From Chlorohelix sp037138995 (GTDB taxonomy: Bacteria > Chloroflexota > Chloroflexia > Chloroheliales > Chloroheliaceae), in contig NZ_JBAXHI010000007.1 in the NCBI RefSeq assembly GCF_037138995.1, positions 68,168 through 132,167 on the forward strand: DNA of 64,000 nt, in the 5' to 3' direction. A program made the translations under genes and the position numbers. Below the pieces are notes generated by a model. The model was given only the letters and a program-made list of their open reading frames with translations. It searched no databases and was not told where the DNA came from. Shown here one piece after another: positions 23,759-31,967 of this stretch (its first letter is position 1; the number at the start of each line of letters is the position of its first letter).

Positions 23759-24487
23759 CTATTCTACTTCCGTTTCTAATACCTCAATTTCCGGTTCAGC
23801 GAAACCATTCTTATTCGCATCCACGATTTTGGAACTATGACGGGCAGTAGCAAAATTTACCTGACCACCTTTCACCATTTTTTCTAACAAGTGATCACCA
23901 AATTGTAATAGCTTGCGCAACATTTCCATTCGCATCAAATAAAAGTCTGCTACCTGCGCTTCCTGTCCACTCGCAACTGCTGAAACTTTCTCCAATGCTT
24001 CTATGCTATGGGTCAGTGAGCGTAATATTTGCGAATTTTCCCGCCGTTCGCGTTCCTGCAAAATACCGCTTATGGCTGTCCAGATGTCAGTTTCAGCTTC
24101 ATAGTAATTTTTGCGATCTGCCCATTTGTAAATTTGACGTACCAATCCCCAGCGTTCAAGCGATCTGATATTTATGCTAACATTGCCCTTACTGCTGTCT
24201 AACCGCTTGACCATATCATCTAGGGTAAGAGGCTCAGGACTTAGAAATAGCGCTGCATATAGCTGACCCATCAGGCGATTAAACCCGAAGAAATCCGCCA
24301 CTCGACCTAGGCTATTTATAAAATCACGAGAAGATTCTTCTAATTGTTCCTGAAGGTTGGCAGAATCAGGTGGGCTGGTAGGTTGATTGATGTCTTGAGC
24401 TTTGCTTTCTAACACAGCATATTGCTCCCTGATTGCGCTTGGCATTTTAAAAAGCCCATAAGCAACGGAAAATAAAAATGTTCGCAT
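23759..24487 (-). CDS. GbsR/MarR-type transcriptional regulator
   Basis: The 242-residue protein has a winged-helix domain of the GbsR branch (GRVADFFGFNRLMGQLYAALFLSPEPLTLDDMVKRLDSSKGNVSINIRSLERWGLVRQIYKWADRKNYYEA, about 60-130), followed by a helical dimerisation part and an acidic tail. GbsR relatives control osmoprotectant or membrane genes. The ATG at 24487 lacks a clear ribosome site; an ATG at 24445 is an alternative. It is divergent from ubiE and probably co-transcribed with the polyprenyl synthase, so it is a candidate regulator of quinone genes. Confidence 0.8.
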   Translation of the reverse strand: MRTFLFSVAYGLFKMPSAIREQYAVLESKAQDINQPTSPPDSANLQEQLEESSRDFINSLGRVADFFGFNRLMGQLYAALFLSPEPLTLDDMVKRLDSSKGNVSINIRSLERWGLVRQIYKWADRKNYYEAETDIWTAISGILQERERRENSQILRSLTHSIEALEKVSAVASGQEAQVADFYLMRMEMLRKLLQFGDHLLEKMVKGGQVNFATARHSSKIVDANKNGFAEPEIEVLETEVE

Positions 24488-24518
24488 CGTTCAAAAAATT
24501 CTAAACGAATGCAACAAG

Positions 24519-24547
24519 ATAATACCACTTTGTGAAATTCCTGTCAA
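24519..24547 (-). promoter_or_regulatory. Promoter of the GbsR-type regulator with internal operator-like motif
   Basis: On the minus strand TTGACA (24547-24542) and TATTAT (24524-24519) are 17 bases apart. The spacer contains CACTTTGTGAAATT (24526-24539, plus strand), nearly the same as a motif in the ubiE promoter. Confidence 0.7.
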
Positions 24548-24569
24548 TAATTCCCAGAATCGATGCGGT

Positions 24570-24599
24570 TTGCCTCACATTGTGAATTTGTGATATAAT
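24570..24599 (+). promoter_or_regulatory. Promoter of ubiE with the same internal motif
   Basis: TTGCCT (24570-24575) and TATAAT (24594-24599) are 18 bases apart. The spacer carries CACATTGTGAATTT (24576-24589) within the palindrome TCACATTGTGA. TTGTGAA is also a half-site of Rex operators. Confidence 0.65.
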
Positions 24600-24642
24600 T
24601 ATCGATGCTATTTGAAATTTATCGAAAGTCATATGTAAGTTC

Positions 24643-25410
24643 ATGAACAGCGAAACAACAGATTCGGTTGAACATGTAATTCCAACCGAACGCCTACCCG
24701 GATTTAATTCTGAAGCTAAGTCAACCTATGTGAATCGCATGTTTGGGCAAATTGCGCCTAAATATGATTTGATGAATCGTTTGATGACTTTTGGGCTAGA
24801 TCAAGGCTGGCGTAAGGTGGTAGTGCGTGAATCATGCCTTAAACCCGGCGGAATTGCGCTGGATGTAGCAACTGGAACGGGCGACATTGCGCTCGCGCTC
24901 GCAGAGGTTGTAGGGCAGACCGGCAAAATAATAGCGAGTGATTTTAGCCTTGAAATGATGCGCCCCGGACCGGGAAAGGCTGACAAAAAAGGTGTCGGCA
25001 AGGTAGTACAGTTTATGGCAGCCGATGCCCTTGCCCTGCCTTACCCTGACAACACTTTTGACGCAATTACAACCGGTTTTGCTATGCGAAATGTTTCGGA
25101 CATTGAACGAGCATTTTCTGAAATGCGCCGGGTGGTTAAACCGGGTGGGCGCGTGATTTGCCTTGAGGTAGCCAAGCCAAAATTTGCGCTGGTAAGGTGG
25201 GGACACCAATTGTATTTTAACCGCATAGTACCCATTATCGGGGGTTTTATTAGCGGACATAGGGAAGCTTATACATACCTTCCAGAATCTGCTAAGAATT
25301 TCCCTCCACCAGAACAGCTAAAGCAGATAATGGAGAAAGCGGGTCTAAGTAAGGTGCGATTCAAGTTATACGGCTTGGGCGCAGTTGCTATACACGTTGC
25401 CTCTAAATAG
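24643..25410 (+). CDS. ubiE: UbiE/MenG C-methyltransferase of quinone synthesis
   Basis: This SAM-dependent enzyme methylates demethylmenaquinone (or 2-polyprenyl-benzoquinol) in the last steps of quinone formation. The 255-residue product has YVNRMFGQIAPKYDLMNRLMTFGLDQGWR at the N-terminus, the SAM-binding LDVATGTGDIALAL, and later the family signature TTGFAMRNVSDIERAFSEMRRVVKPGGRVICLEVAKP. The length is normal. The likely product is menaquinone, but the sequence alone cannot exclude ubiquinone. It is followed 86 bases later by rex on the same strand. Confidence 0.94.
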   Translation: MNSETTDSVEHVIPTERLPGFNSEAKSTYVNRMFGQIAPKYDLMNRLMTFGLDQGWRKVVVRESCLKPGGIALDVATGTGDIALALAEVVGQTGKIIASDFSLEMMRPGPGKADKKGVGKVVQFMAADALALPYPDNTFDAITTGFAMRNVSDIERAFSEMRRVVKPGGRVICLEVAKPKFALVRWGHQLYFNRIVPIIGGFISGHREAYTYLPESAKNFPPPEQLKQIMEKAGLSKVRFKLYGLGAVAIHVASK

Positions 25411-25496
25411 CACTCATATTTACCTATGTGTGGATAGATAGCACACACCGGCTGATTCGGCGAAGGTGCAGGTTGCCGTGAAAGGAAGCTAACTCC

Positions 25497-26162
25497 ATGC
25501 CCATAAATGACCCGGAAATACCCGATATTGTAATAAGAAGACTACCAATTTATGCTCAAACGCTGACCTATTTAGCAAGCGAAGGGGTAACTACTGTTAG
25601 TAGCAGTGAGCTTGGAGCAAGAATCGGCGTAACGGCTGCTCAAATTCGACGTGACCTGAGCTATTTTGGTGAATTTGGCAAACAGGGCAAAGGCTATAAT
25701 GTCCAGTTCTTATTAAACCAAGTTCGAGATATTTTACATCTTGACCACTCTTGGGGAGTGGCATTAATCGGTGTCGGTTTACTAGGCAAAGCAATTGTTC
25801 ATTACACTGGGTTTAAGGATAAAGGCTTTGAAATAAAAGCCCTTTTCGACTCGGATACCCGCAAACTCGGCGCTGAAGAAATGGGGATGACAATACATCA
25901 TTTTAGCAAAATCCCTGAAATTATTCCCGATTTGGGGTTGAACGTAGCGATTGTGGCTGTACCTGCCCATAGCGCCCAGCATGTAGTTGATTTGCTGATA
26001 AATGCTGGAGTAAAAGCTATTCTCAACTATGCTCCGATTACGGTACAGGTTCCGGCGGATGTGCGCCTTCGCTCGCTAGATCCGGTTGCAGCGCTTCAGA
26101 GTATGACTTACTACCTCAGCCCTGACCCCAAAGCGCGTAGCAAAAACGGAAAACACAAATAA
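25497..26162 (+). CDS. rex: Redox-sensing transcriptional repressor Rex
   Basis: Rex senses the NADH/NAD ratio and represses respiratory and fermentative genes. The 221-residue protein has the winged-helix part (VIRRLPIYAQTLTYLASEGVTTVSSSELGARIGVTAAQIRRDLSYFGEFGKQGKGY), the Rossmann motif ALIGVGLLGKAIVHY and the C-terminal swapped helix (SMTYYL). AAAGGA precedes the ATG at 25497 by ten bases. An inverted repeat TGTGTG/CACACA lies upstream at 25427-25447. The neighbouring ubiE promoter carries TTGTGAA half-sites, so Rex may act locally. Confidence 0.95.
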   Translation: MPINDPEIPDIVIRRLPIYAQTLTYLASEGVTTVSSSELGARIGVTAAQIRRDLSYFGEFGKQGKGYNVQFLLNQVRDILHLDHSWGVALIGVGLLGKAIVHYTGFKDKGFEIKALFDSDTRKLGAEEMGMTIHHFSKIPEIIPDLGLNVAIVAVPAHSAQHVVDLLINAGVKAILNYAPITVQVPADVRLRSLDPVAALQSMTYYLSPDPKARSKNGKHK

Positions 26163-26172
26163 GAAACAAAAG

Positions 26173-26200
26173 GGCGGGCTGCAAAACCCGCCTTTATTTT
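26173..26200. terminator. Terminator between rex and the phosphodiesterase gene
   Basis: GGCGGG (26173-26178) pairs with CCCGCC (26187-26192), followed by TTTATTTTT. The left flank is A-rich, so it serves both convergent genes. Confidence 0.85.
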
Positions 26201-26211
26201 TACTTGCTTTT

Positions 26212-27564
26212 TTACTGGTTTAAGCGCAGAGCCAGAAATGGCACCAGCATCTCCTCGCGTGTAAGTCCGCCATGTACCCCTATAAGGAAGTTTAGACGGT
26301 CAACCCCTTTAAGCCTTTGCCTAATTTGCCAATTATCCAGCGGGCATAATACAAGGTCACCTATTCGATCTAGGCATTGTTCAGAAGGTACTTTCTGAGG
26401 GTCTCCGAAAAGCCCGGCATCCAACGCTTCGTTACGGGTTAGCGCCGCTACTTGCCCATTGAATTTGTCTTCAATGTAGGCACGTGTTCGCTCTAGTACC
26501 TCTGTTCCATTACGCAGATGTAAATAGGTAGCGCGACTTTCTCCGGTAGCCGGTGTAATCAGTGCGCTGGTAAGCACGGTGTGTTCATTCAACCACATAA
26601 TACGATTGCCGAGTCCATGAATTTGCCCATGATCGGCAGTTATAATCAAGAGTACATCTTTGCGCTGCAAACGTGAGAGTATTTCACGATTTAGAGAAAA
26701 ATCAATCGCTGCCAGTTCTGCTTCATAGTTAGGTTGGAGCGGTCCGTAAGCGTGCGCGGTGGTATCAATAGTGGGTATATAAGCATAAGTATAACTTTTC
26801 TGCGTACCATCGGCGGGTAATTGCTCGATTAATTGGCGTATAGTTGCCATTGCATCGGCAGGTGTATAATAACCGTTGTATTTTGTCTTCGACCCCGCAG
26901 TGGTGAAACGGCTGATACCCGAATTCTCATAAGCATAATAATTTACTTGCGAAGTTTTGATGCCCTTACGCTCTAGCATGGTAAAAATATTTGGAACAGG
27001 TAAAAGCGTATCCGGATTCAGATGCTGTTCGGAAATAGAAAGAGAAGAATCGAAAGCAGCAGCGAAGCGTATCAGGTTCACGCTTACGCCCAAATCTGGA
27101 AAGAAGTTACAAGTTCCCATAATGCCATGCTCTTGAGGTGTGCGTGCCGTCGCTACTGAAGTCAGAGCGGTGGTAGTGGTACTGGGATAAACCGAAGTGA
27201 TGGGCGCATAGAAATTATGTGGGTTTTGAGTCATTTGCTCGAAGTTGGGAACTTTGCCCGCCTTGATTTGGTTTTCTAGCTGGTCATATCCAAGCGCATC
27301 TATTAACAATACTACAACATGATTAATTGGGCTTTGTTTCGTCAATTGTTCAAAAGCGTCGCTTATCTCATTGGAATTGTACAGAATCGGGTTATATGCA
27401 GGTACAGTTGTGCTATCTGCCCCAAGCAATTTCAAGGCAAGCGCAGGCACATTAGTTAGCCCCAAGCCATCATAACTAGGGCGAACCGCTTGCGAACCAA
27501 AAAAATTGGGTAATTGCTGTCTTTGCATCAAGGTTCGTTCCGCAATTTCTTTGAGATTATTCAT
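26212..27564 (-). CDS. Alkaline phosphatase-superfamily phosphodiesterase/nucleotide pyrophosphatase
   Basis: The 450-residue protein has the type I phosphodiesterase fold. The first metal Asp is in VVLLIDALGYD, the nucleophile Thr/Ser is in the ITSVYPSTTTTALTSVATA segment, Asp/His are in IPTIDTTAHAYGP and the second Asp-His pair is in ITADHGQIHG, with a late His in GVHGGLT. Members hydrolyse nucleotide or lipid phosphodiesters, and the substrate is unknown. No signal peptide is seen, so it is probably cytoplasmic. I start at ATG 27564, where AGGAG lies upstream; the longer reading from 27636 lacks a ribosome site. Confidence 0.87.
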   Translation of the reverse strand: MNNLKEIAERTLMQRQQLPNFFGSQAVRPSYDGLGLTNVPALALKLLGADSTTVPAYNPILYNSNEISDAFEQLTKQSPINHVVVLLIDALGYDQLENQIKAGKVPNFEQMTQNPHNFYAPITSVYPSTTTTALTSVATARTPQEHGIMGTCNFFPDLGVSVNLIRFAAAFDSSLSISEQHLNPDTLLPVPNIFTMLERKGIKTSQVNYYAYENSGISRFTTAGSKTKYNGYYTPADAMATIRQLIEQLPADGTQKSYTYAYIPTIDTTAHAYGPLQPNYEAELAAIDFSLNREILSRLQRKDVLLIITADHGQIHGLGNRIMWLNEHTVLTSALITPATGESRATYLHLRNGTEVLERTRAYIEDKFNGQVAALTRNEALDAGLFGDPQKVPSEQCLDRIGDLVLCPLDNWQIRQRLKGVDRLNFLIGVHGGLTREEMLVPFLALRLNQ

Positions 27565-27930
27565 CAATCTACTCCTGCTCAATTTATCGCGTTTCAATTT
27601 TAACGTACGTACAACGGGGCTACCAACTAGAGCCAACTCTAAAGTGAAATTTGAATATTTCTCTATAAAATAGACGAATTTTCAGTCATAGCCACCTTAA
27701 ATTTAAGCTGAAATTCTGGGTGGCTAAAAATTTGCATGTAAATAGTTCTTCAGGGATACTAGCAGAATACTATAGGGATGTAAATAAATGAGGGTAACAA
27801 AAACTACCCTGTAACATCTAGTATAATTAGTAAAATTAGCAAGAGTATTAAAAGCGAGTAGCAAGTATTGAATTTCAAACGAAGTCGTGTCCCAAATTAA
27901 ACACAGGAGAAGCAGGCACAGGTATTTCTG

Positions 27931-29823
27931 ATGAAAAATAACCATACCTATATCATTGATTTCGATACCACCTTTGTAACAGTGGATGCCCTAGAAGAAT
28001 TGGCGCGTATTGTATTGAAAAGTAGACCTGACCGCAACGGGCTACTTGACAGGATTAAGCACTTAACCCAACTGGAAAAAGAGGGCGAAATATCTTATCA
28101 AGACTCCCTTGCACAACGTACAAGTCTGTTTTTTCCAAACCGAAAACATATAAAGACGCTTGTTACTGCACTAAGCAAACAAATTAGCCCCTCTTTTGCA
28201 AGGAACAAACACTTTTTCAAGGAATACGGTGAGCAGGTATATATAGTTTCAAGCGGGTTCAAAGAATATATCGCCCCTGTAGTAGCAGCATACGGCATTA
28301 GCGAGAGCCATGTTTTGGCAAACACCTATATTTTTGATGCTAACGGAGATGCTACCGGCTATGATGAAAATAACCTACTCTCTCAAAATCAGGGCAAGGT
28401 AAAAGCAGTGCAAGCGCTCCATTTGCAGGGAGAGGTTTATGCAATTGGCTCCCGCTATAGTGATTACCAAATTAAGGAGCGAGCAATGGCAAAAGCCTTT
28501 TTCGCCTATACCGAAAGTGTCAGGCGAGAAGGTTTGGTAAAACTAGCCGATTATGAAGCGCCTGATTTTGACGAGTTTTTGTATCGCTTAAAACTGCCTA
28601 GGTCACAATCTTACCCTAAAAGCCGGATGAAAGTGCTACTACTTGAAAAAATTGACCAGAGGGCTGCCGAATACTACGAAAAGCAGGGCTATGATGTTAA
28701 AACTTACGACCGGGCATTGGGCGAAGATGAACTAATAAACGAAATCAAAAATGTCTCTATAGTAGGTATTCGTTCCAAAACAGAACTTACTCAGGAGGTT
28801 CTCAATAACGCTAACCGTTTGTTATCTATCGGGGCTTTTTGTATCGGAACTAACCAAATAAACCTTGAAGCCGCCACTCGCAAAGGCATAGCTGTTTTCA
28901 ACGCTCCATATAGCAACACTCGCTCTGTAGTTGAGCTTACAATCGGCGAAATTATTATGCTAAGTCGGGACGTGTTTGATAAGAGCCAGAAAATGCACCG
29001 GGGTGTTTGGGAAAAATCTGCGGAAGGTTCTCGCGAAATTCGAGGCAAAAAACTTGGACTAATCGGGTATGGCAATATCGGCTCGCAGCTATCGGTGTTG
29101 GCTGAGAGTCTAGGTTTGGAAGTATATTTCTATGACATCGTGGATAAACTCGCGCTGGGCAACGCTAAAGTCTGCCGCTCTTTGGACGAACTACTTGAAA
29201 TAGCCGATATTGTGTCGGTACACGTAGATGGGCGAAAATCCAACCATAACCTTATCGGTGCGCCTGAATTTAAAATGATGAAGCAGGGCGCAATATTCAT
29301 CAATGCCAGTCGAGGTTCGGTAGTAGATCTAAAAGCTCTGGTAAAAGCTTTAAAGGATAAATCCATTAATGGCGCAGCTATAGACGTGTTTCCCGAAGAG
29401 CCGAAAAGTAACAAAGACCCCTTTGTGAGTGAACTTCAAGGTATGCCGAATGTCATTCTGACTCCGCATATTGCCGGAAGCACTATCGAAGCTCAACAAA
29501 ACATTGCCGATTTCGTTAGCAATAAACTGAGCAATTATGTGGACAACGGCGATACTACCTTGAGTGTTAATTTCCCTAATATCAACCTTCCCACCTTGTT
29601 ATCCGGTCACAGGTTAATTCATGTACATCAGAATGTACCGGGCATTTTGGCGCGTATCAACTCGATAATGGCAGATAATAACCTGAACATCATCGGGCAG
29701 TATTTGAAAACTAACGAAGAGATAGGTTATGTAATTACCGATGTAAGCAGCGCCTACTCTGACAAAGTAGTGCAGGAATTGGTTAGCATTCCCAACACCA
29801 TAAAATTTAGAGTGCTATTCTAA
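27931..29823 (+). CDS. serA: HAD phosphatase-phosphoglycerate dehydrogenase fusion (SerB-like + SerA)
   Basis: The 630-residue protein joins two serine-pathway activities. Residues 1-205 form a HAD fold with the DxD nucleophile motif IDFDTTFV, the Ser/Thr motif VSSGFKEYI and GSRYSDYQ, resembling phosphoserine phosphatase. Residues about 232-540 are D-3-phosphoglycerate dehydrogenase: NAD loop GLIGYGNIGSQL, Arg in INASRGSVVD, Glu in VFPEEP and His in LTPHIAGST. An ACT domain (LIHVHQNVPGILARINSIMADNNLNI) at the C-terminus may sense serine. Fused proteins of this length occur in Bacteroidetes, so transfer is possible. There is no separate serB or serC nearby. Confidence 0.92.
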   Translation: MKNNHTYIIDFDTTFVTVDALEELARIVLKSRPDRNGLLDRIKHLTQLEKEGEISYQDSLAQRTSLFFPNRKHIKTLVTALSKQISPSFARNKHFFKEYGEQVYIVSSGFKEYIAPVVAAYGISESHVLANTYIFDANGDATGYDENNLLSQNQGKVKAVQALHLQGEVYAIGSRYSDYQIKERAMAKAFFAYTESVRREGLVKLADYEAPDFDEFLYRLKLPRSQSYPKSRMKVLLLEKIDQRAAEYYEKQGYDVKTYDRALGEDELINEIKNVSIVGIRSKTELTQEVLNNANRLLSIGAFCIGTNQINLEAATRKGIAVFNAPYSNTRSVVELTIGEIIMLSRDVFDKSQKMHRGVWEKSAEGSREIRGKKLGLIGYGNIGSQLSVLAESLGLEVYFYDIVDKLALGNAKVCRSLDELLEIADIVSVHVDGRKSNHNLIGAPEFKMMKQGAIFINASRGSVVDLKALVKALKDKSINGAAIDVFPEEPKSNKDPFVSELQGMPNVILTPHIAGSTIEAQQNIADFVSNKLSNYVDNGDTTLSVNFPNINLPTLLSGHRLIHVHQNVPGILARINSIMADNNLNIIGQYLKTNEEIGYVITDVSSAYSDKVVQELVSIPNTIKFRVLF

Positions 29824-29827
29824 TTGT

Positions 29828-29938
29828 GTGCCTTCCATCAGGGCGATGGTGGCTGGGGTTCTTTCAAAGCGCGGGCGGTCTGGATATTCTTAGGTAAGGG
29901 CAGCCCGTGTGAGATTACTTCTGCCTCAAGCGATGGGT
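29828..29938 (-). pseudogene. Decayed fragment of a pseudouridine-5'-phosphate glycosidase gene
   Basis: On the minus strand this segment reads LEAEVISHGLPLPKNIQTARALKE, which matches LESTVISHGLPYPENIQTARTLEE of the intact PsuG at 53563-54471. A gap of some twenty bases then removes part of the next helix. After it a shifted frame reads PATIALMEGT, equivalent to PATIALMDGK of the intact gene. Nothing of psuG follows, because the serA stop lies five bases away. It is clearly a relic with a deletion and frame change, not a functional gene. Confidence 0.85.
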
Positions 29939-30463
29939 TTATATCTAGGTTTTAGGTAAATCCATCAGATTTGGTAAGTGTTCAGAGTTAGGATAAAGAA
30001 GGTTGAAAACCAGCAGGGCGCAACAAAGCCAAGCAGGATTTGAGCGGATTGAGCCAGCGCAACTCCCAAGAGCCAGAAAGACTGCGCGTCCCTGCTCTAG
30101 CTCTCCGGCTGCCTCCCATAATGCCTGATAAAAGCTTTGATGTTCCTGCTCACTTGGTCTAACTTTTTCTGATTTTTATAATCGATTACCCTAACATGGA
30201 ACACTGCCAAGCTGTGAACAGTATTGTCAATCCTCTTTGGTTATGATACTATCTAAAAATTGAGAGAATCCACTTGTTCGGTTAGTTTATAGTATAGGAA
30301 ATATCATGGGCTGAATCCATGTTTATTCCATTCTGTTTATATAAGTAAATTTCCCCAGCAGCATAAAAATAGGGGTTTTTATTTCAGCTTTTCAATAATC
30401 TAATTTGCTTACACTTGTGATAAATAGTTTTACTAAGAATATGTTTTAATCGAGGGATTGACT
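29939..30463. other. Gene-free stretch, possibly with a second relic
   Basis: No ORF with a ribosome site is present. On the minus strand about 30178-29967 is open and reads protein-like (FYQALWEAAGELEQGRAVFLALG). This is faintly like the start of XdhC/CoxI proteins, so it may be another degraded gene. The last 200 bases are AT-rich and should hold the coxG promoter, which I could not identify. Confidence 0.35.
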
Positions 30464-31129
30464 ATGAAAATTGAAGGTAATTATACATTTGAAGCGCCTC
30501 GTGAAATGGTTTTCCAGATGCTACAAGACCCTGAAGTTCTTTCTAAAATTATTCCGGGTTGTGAACAATTAACCCTTGTAGGTGATAATGAATACGAAGC
30601 CGCTTTGGAAATTAACGTTGGACCTGTAAAAGGGAAATTTAAGGGCAAGGTAGTGCTTTCTGAACTTAATGCTCCTGAGAGTTATAGCATGACCATCAAC
30701 GGAAACGGCGCACCCGGCTTTGTAAAAGGAACCGGACACATTAAGCTAGAACAGCAAGGCGTGACTACGACTCTGCTGATTTATGAGGGTGATGCTCATG
30801 TAGGTGGGCGCATAGCCAGTGTTGGGCAACGTCTAGTTGAAAGTGCCGCAAAAGCTCTTACCAAGCAAAGTCTCGATGGGGTTAATCAATATATCGAAGC
30901 TGTAGTTAAAGCCAAAGCTGAAAAAGAAGCCGCGCCCCCGCCAAAAATAGAAGCTCCTACTCAAACTGAATTTGCAATGGGTATGGCTAAGGGTGTGATT
31001 TCAGACATTGTTCCACCTAATCGCCGCCCTCTTTATATCGGTGCGGCAATTTCATTGTTCATACTATTCATTATATTACGCTCAAGACAATCCTCAAAAA
31101 AGAAGAGAATCCGAAATAGCGACAGCTAG
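30464..31129 (+). CDS. CoxG-type SRPBCC protein with C-terminal membrane anchor
   Basis: The 221-residue protein begins with the CoxG fold (MKIEGNYTFEAPREMVFQMLQDPEVLSKIIPGCEQL...GPVKGKFKGKVVLSELN...GFVKGTGHIKLEQQG), about residues 1-145. A linker and one membrane segment (LYIGAAISLFILFIILR) with a basic tail follow. CoxG anchors or matures molybdenum CO dehydrogenase in aerobic CO oxidisers, but the fold occurs beside other molybdenum hydroxylases. No cox structural gene lies in the window. The ATG at 30464 has GAGGG seven bases upstream; a TTG at 30458 is rejected. Confidence 0.85.
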   Translation: MKIEGNYTFEAPREMVFQMLQDPEVLSKIIPGCEQLTLVGDNEYEAALEINVGPVKGKFKGKVVLSELNAPESYSMTINGNGAPGFVKGTGHIKLEQQGVTTTLLIYEGDAHVGGRIASVGQRLVESAAKALTKQSLDGVNQYIEAVVKAKAEKEAAPPPKIEAPTQTEFAMGMAKGVISDIVPPNRRPLYIGAAISLFILFIILRSRQSSKKKRIRNSDS

Positions 31130-31166
31130 ATTCTGAATTTTAACAAGTTCACAGGCTCATACAGTT

Positions 31167-31940
31167 ATGCCCTTAATACTAGATTCTATAATTGAAACGC
31201 TGATAGCTGGCTGGAAAATAAAACAGGTCAATATCGGGGTGAACTGGACGCTGGTTGAGGTTATTAACCATGAGGGGGAAACCCGCGCGGGCGTTGCCGC
31301 TACTCCCGGTACTGCGGAATTTAAAGCGCAAGCGCAATTCCATTACGGCTTGAACCATTTGGCTATTGAGGATGCGCGAATACTGGCAGGGAAAGTTAGA
31401 GAGGTTGAGCCTGTTCAGGTGGCGATAGGGTTGGCAACGCTCAATAGTATGCTTGCTCCAGACCCGGCAACACTTGCCGATATTGATGCCGGCGATTGGC
31501 TGGTTGAAAACGCTATCGGGCGTAAGGTGGCAATTGTAGGGCATTTTCCATTTGTGAAAGAACTTGAGCCAATTGCACAAAAGCTGTGGGTGTTGGAACT
31601 CGACCCGCGCGAAGGGGATTTGCCCGCTTCAGAAGCTCCCAGAGTGATACCCAACGCCGATTTGCTGGCAATTACCAGTAGCGCTTTGATAAACCATACC
31701 CTTGAGGGTATTCTTGCGCTTGTACAACCGGGAACTAAAGTTATTATGCTCGGTCCCTCCACTCCTCTCACTCCCATACTTTTCAAGTTCGGAGTAGATT
31801 TGCTATCAGGCGTGCAAGTTTCCGACATGCCCGCTCTAATTGAATCCATTGAAGCGGGCTTATCTTTCCGTAAAATGCGTGGGTTGCGCAGGGTGACTTT
31901 GCTAAACTTACTGGATAGCTTGCAGTGCTTTGACGTTTAA
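31167..31940 (+). CDS. DUF4213/DUF364-type putative heavy-metal chelation protein
   Basis: The 257-residue protein has the two parts of this family. The N-terminal enolase-like part (VNIGVNWTLVEV...AGVAATPG, about 15-110) is followed by the Rossmann-like DUF364 domain (RKVAIVGHFPF, then NADLLAITSSALINHTLEGILAL and LGPSTPLTPILFKFGVDLLSGVQV). Such proteins are linked to metal or molybdenum cofactor handling on structural grounds; the role is not proven. It follows coxG by 37 bases on the same strand, which fits a metal-enzyme accessory operon. Confidence 0.8.
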   Translation: MPLILDSIIETLIAGWKIKQVNIGVNWTLVEVINHEGETRAGVAATPGTAEFKAQAQFHYGLNHLAIEDARILAGKVREVEPVQVAIGLATLNSMLAPDPATLADIDAGDWLVENAIGRKVAIVGHFPFVKELEPIAQKLWVLELDPREGDLPASEAPRVIPNADLLAITSSALINHTLEGILALVQPGTKVIMLGPSTPLTPILFKFGVDLLSGVQVSDMPALIESIEAGLSFRKMRGLRRVTLLNLLDSLQCFDV

Positions 31941-31967
31941 ACTTTAAATTAATAAGGATAATTTTTA

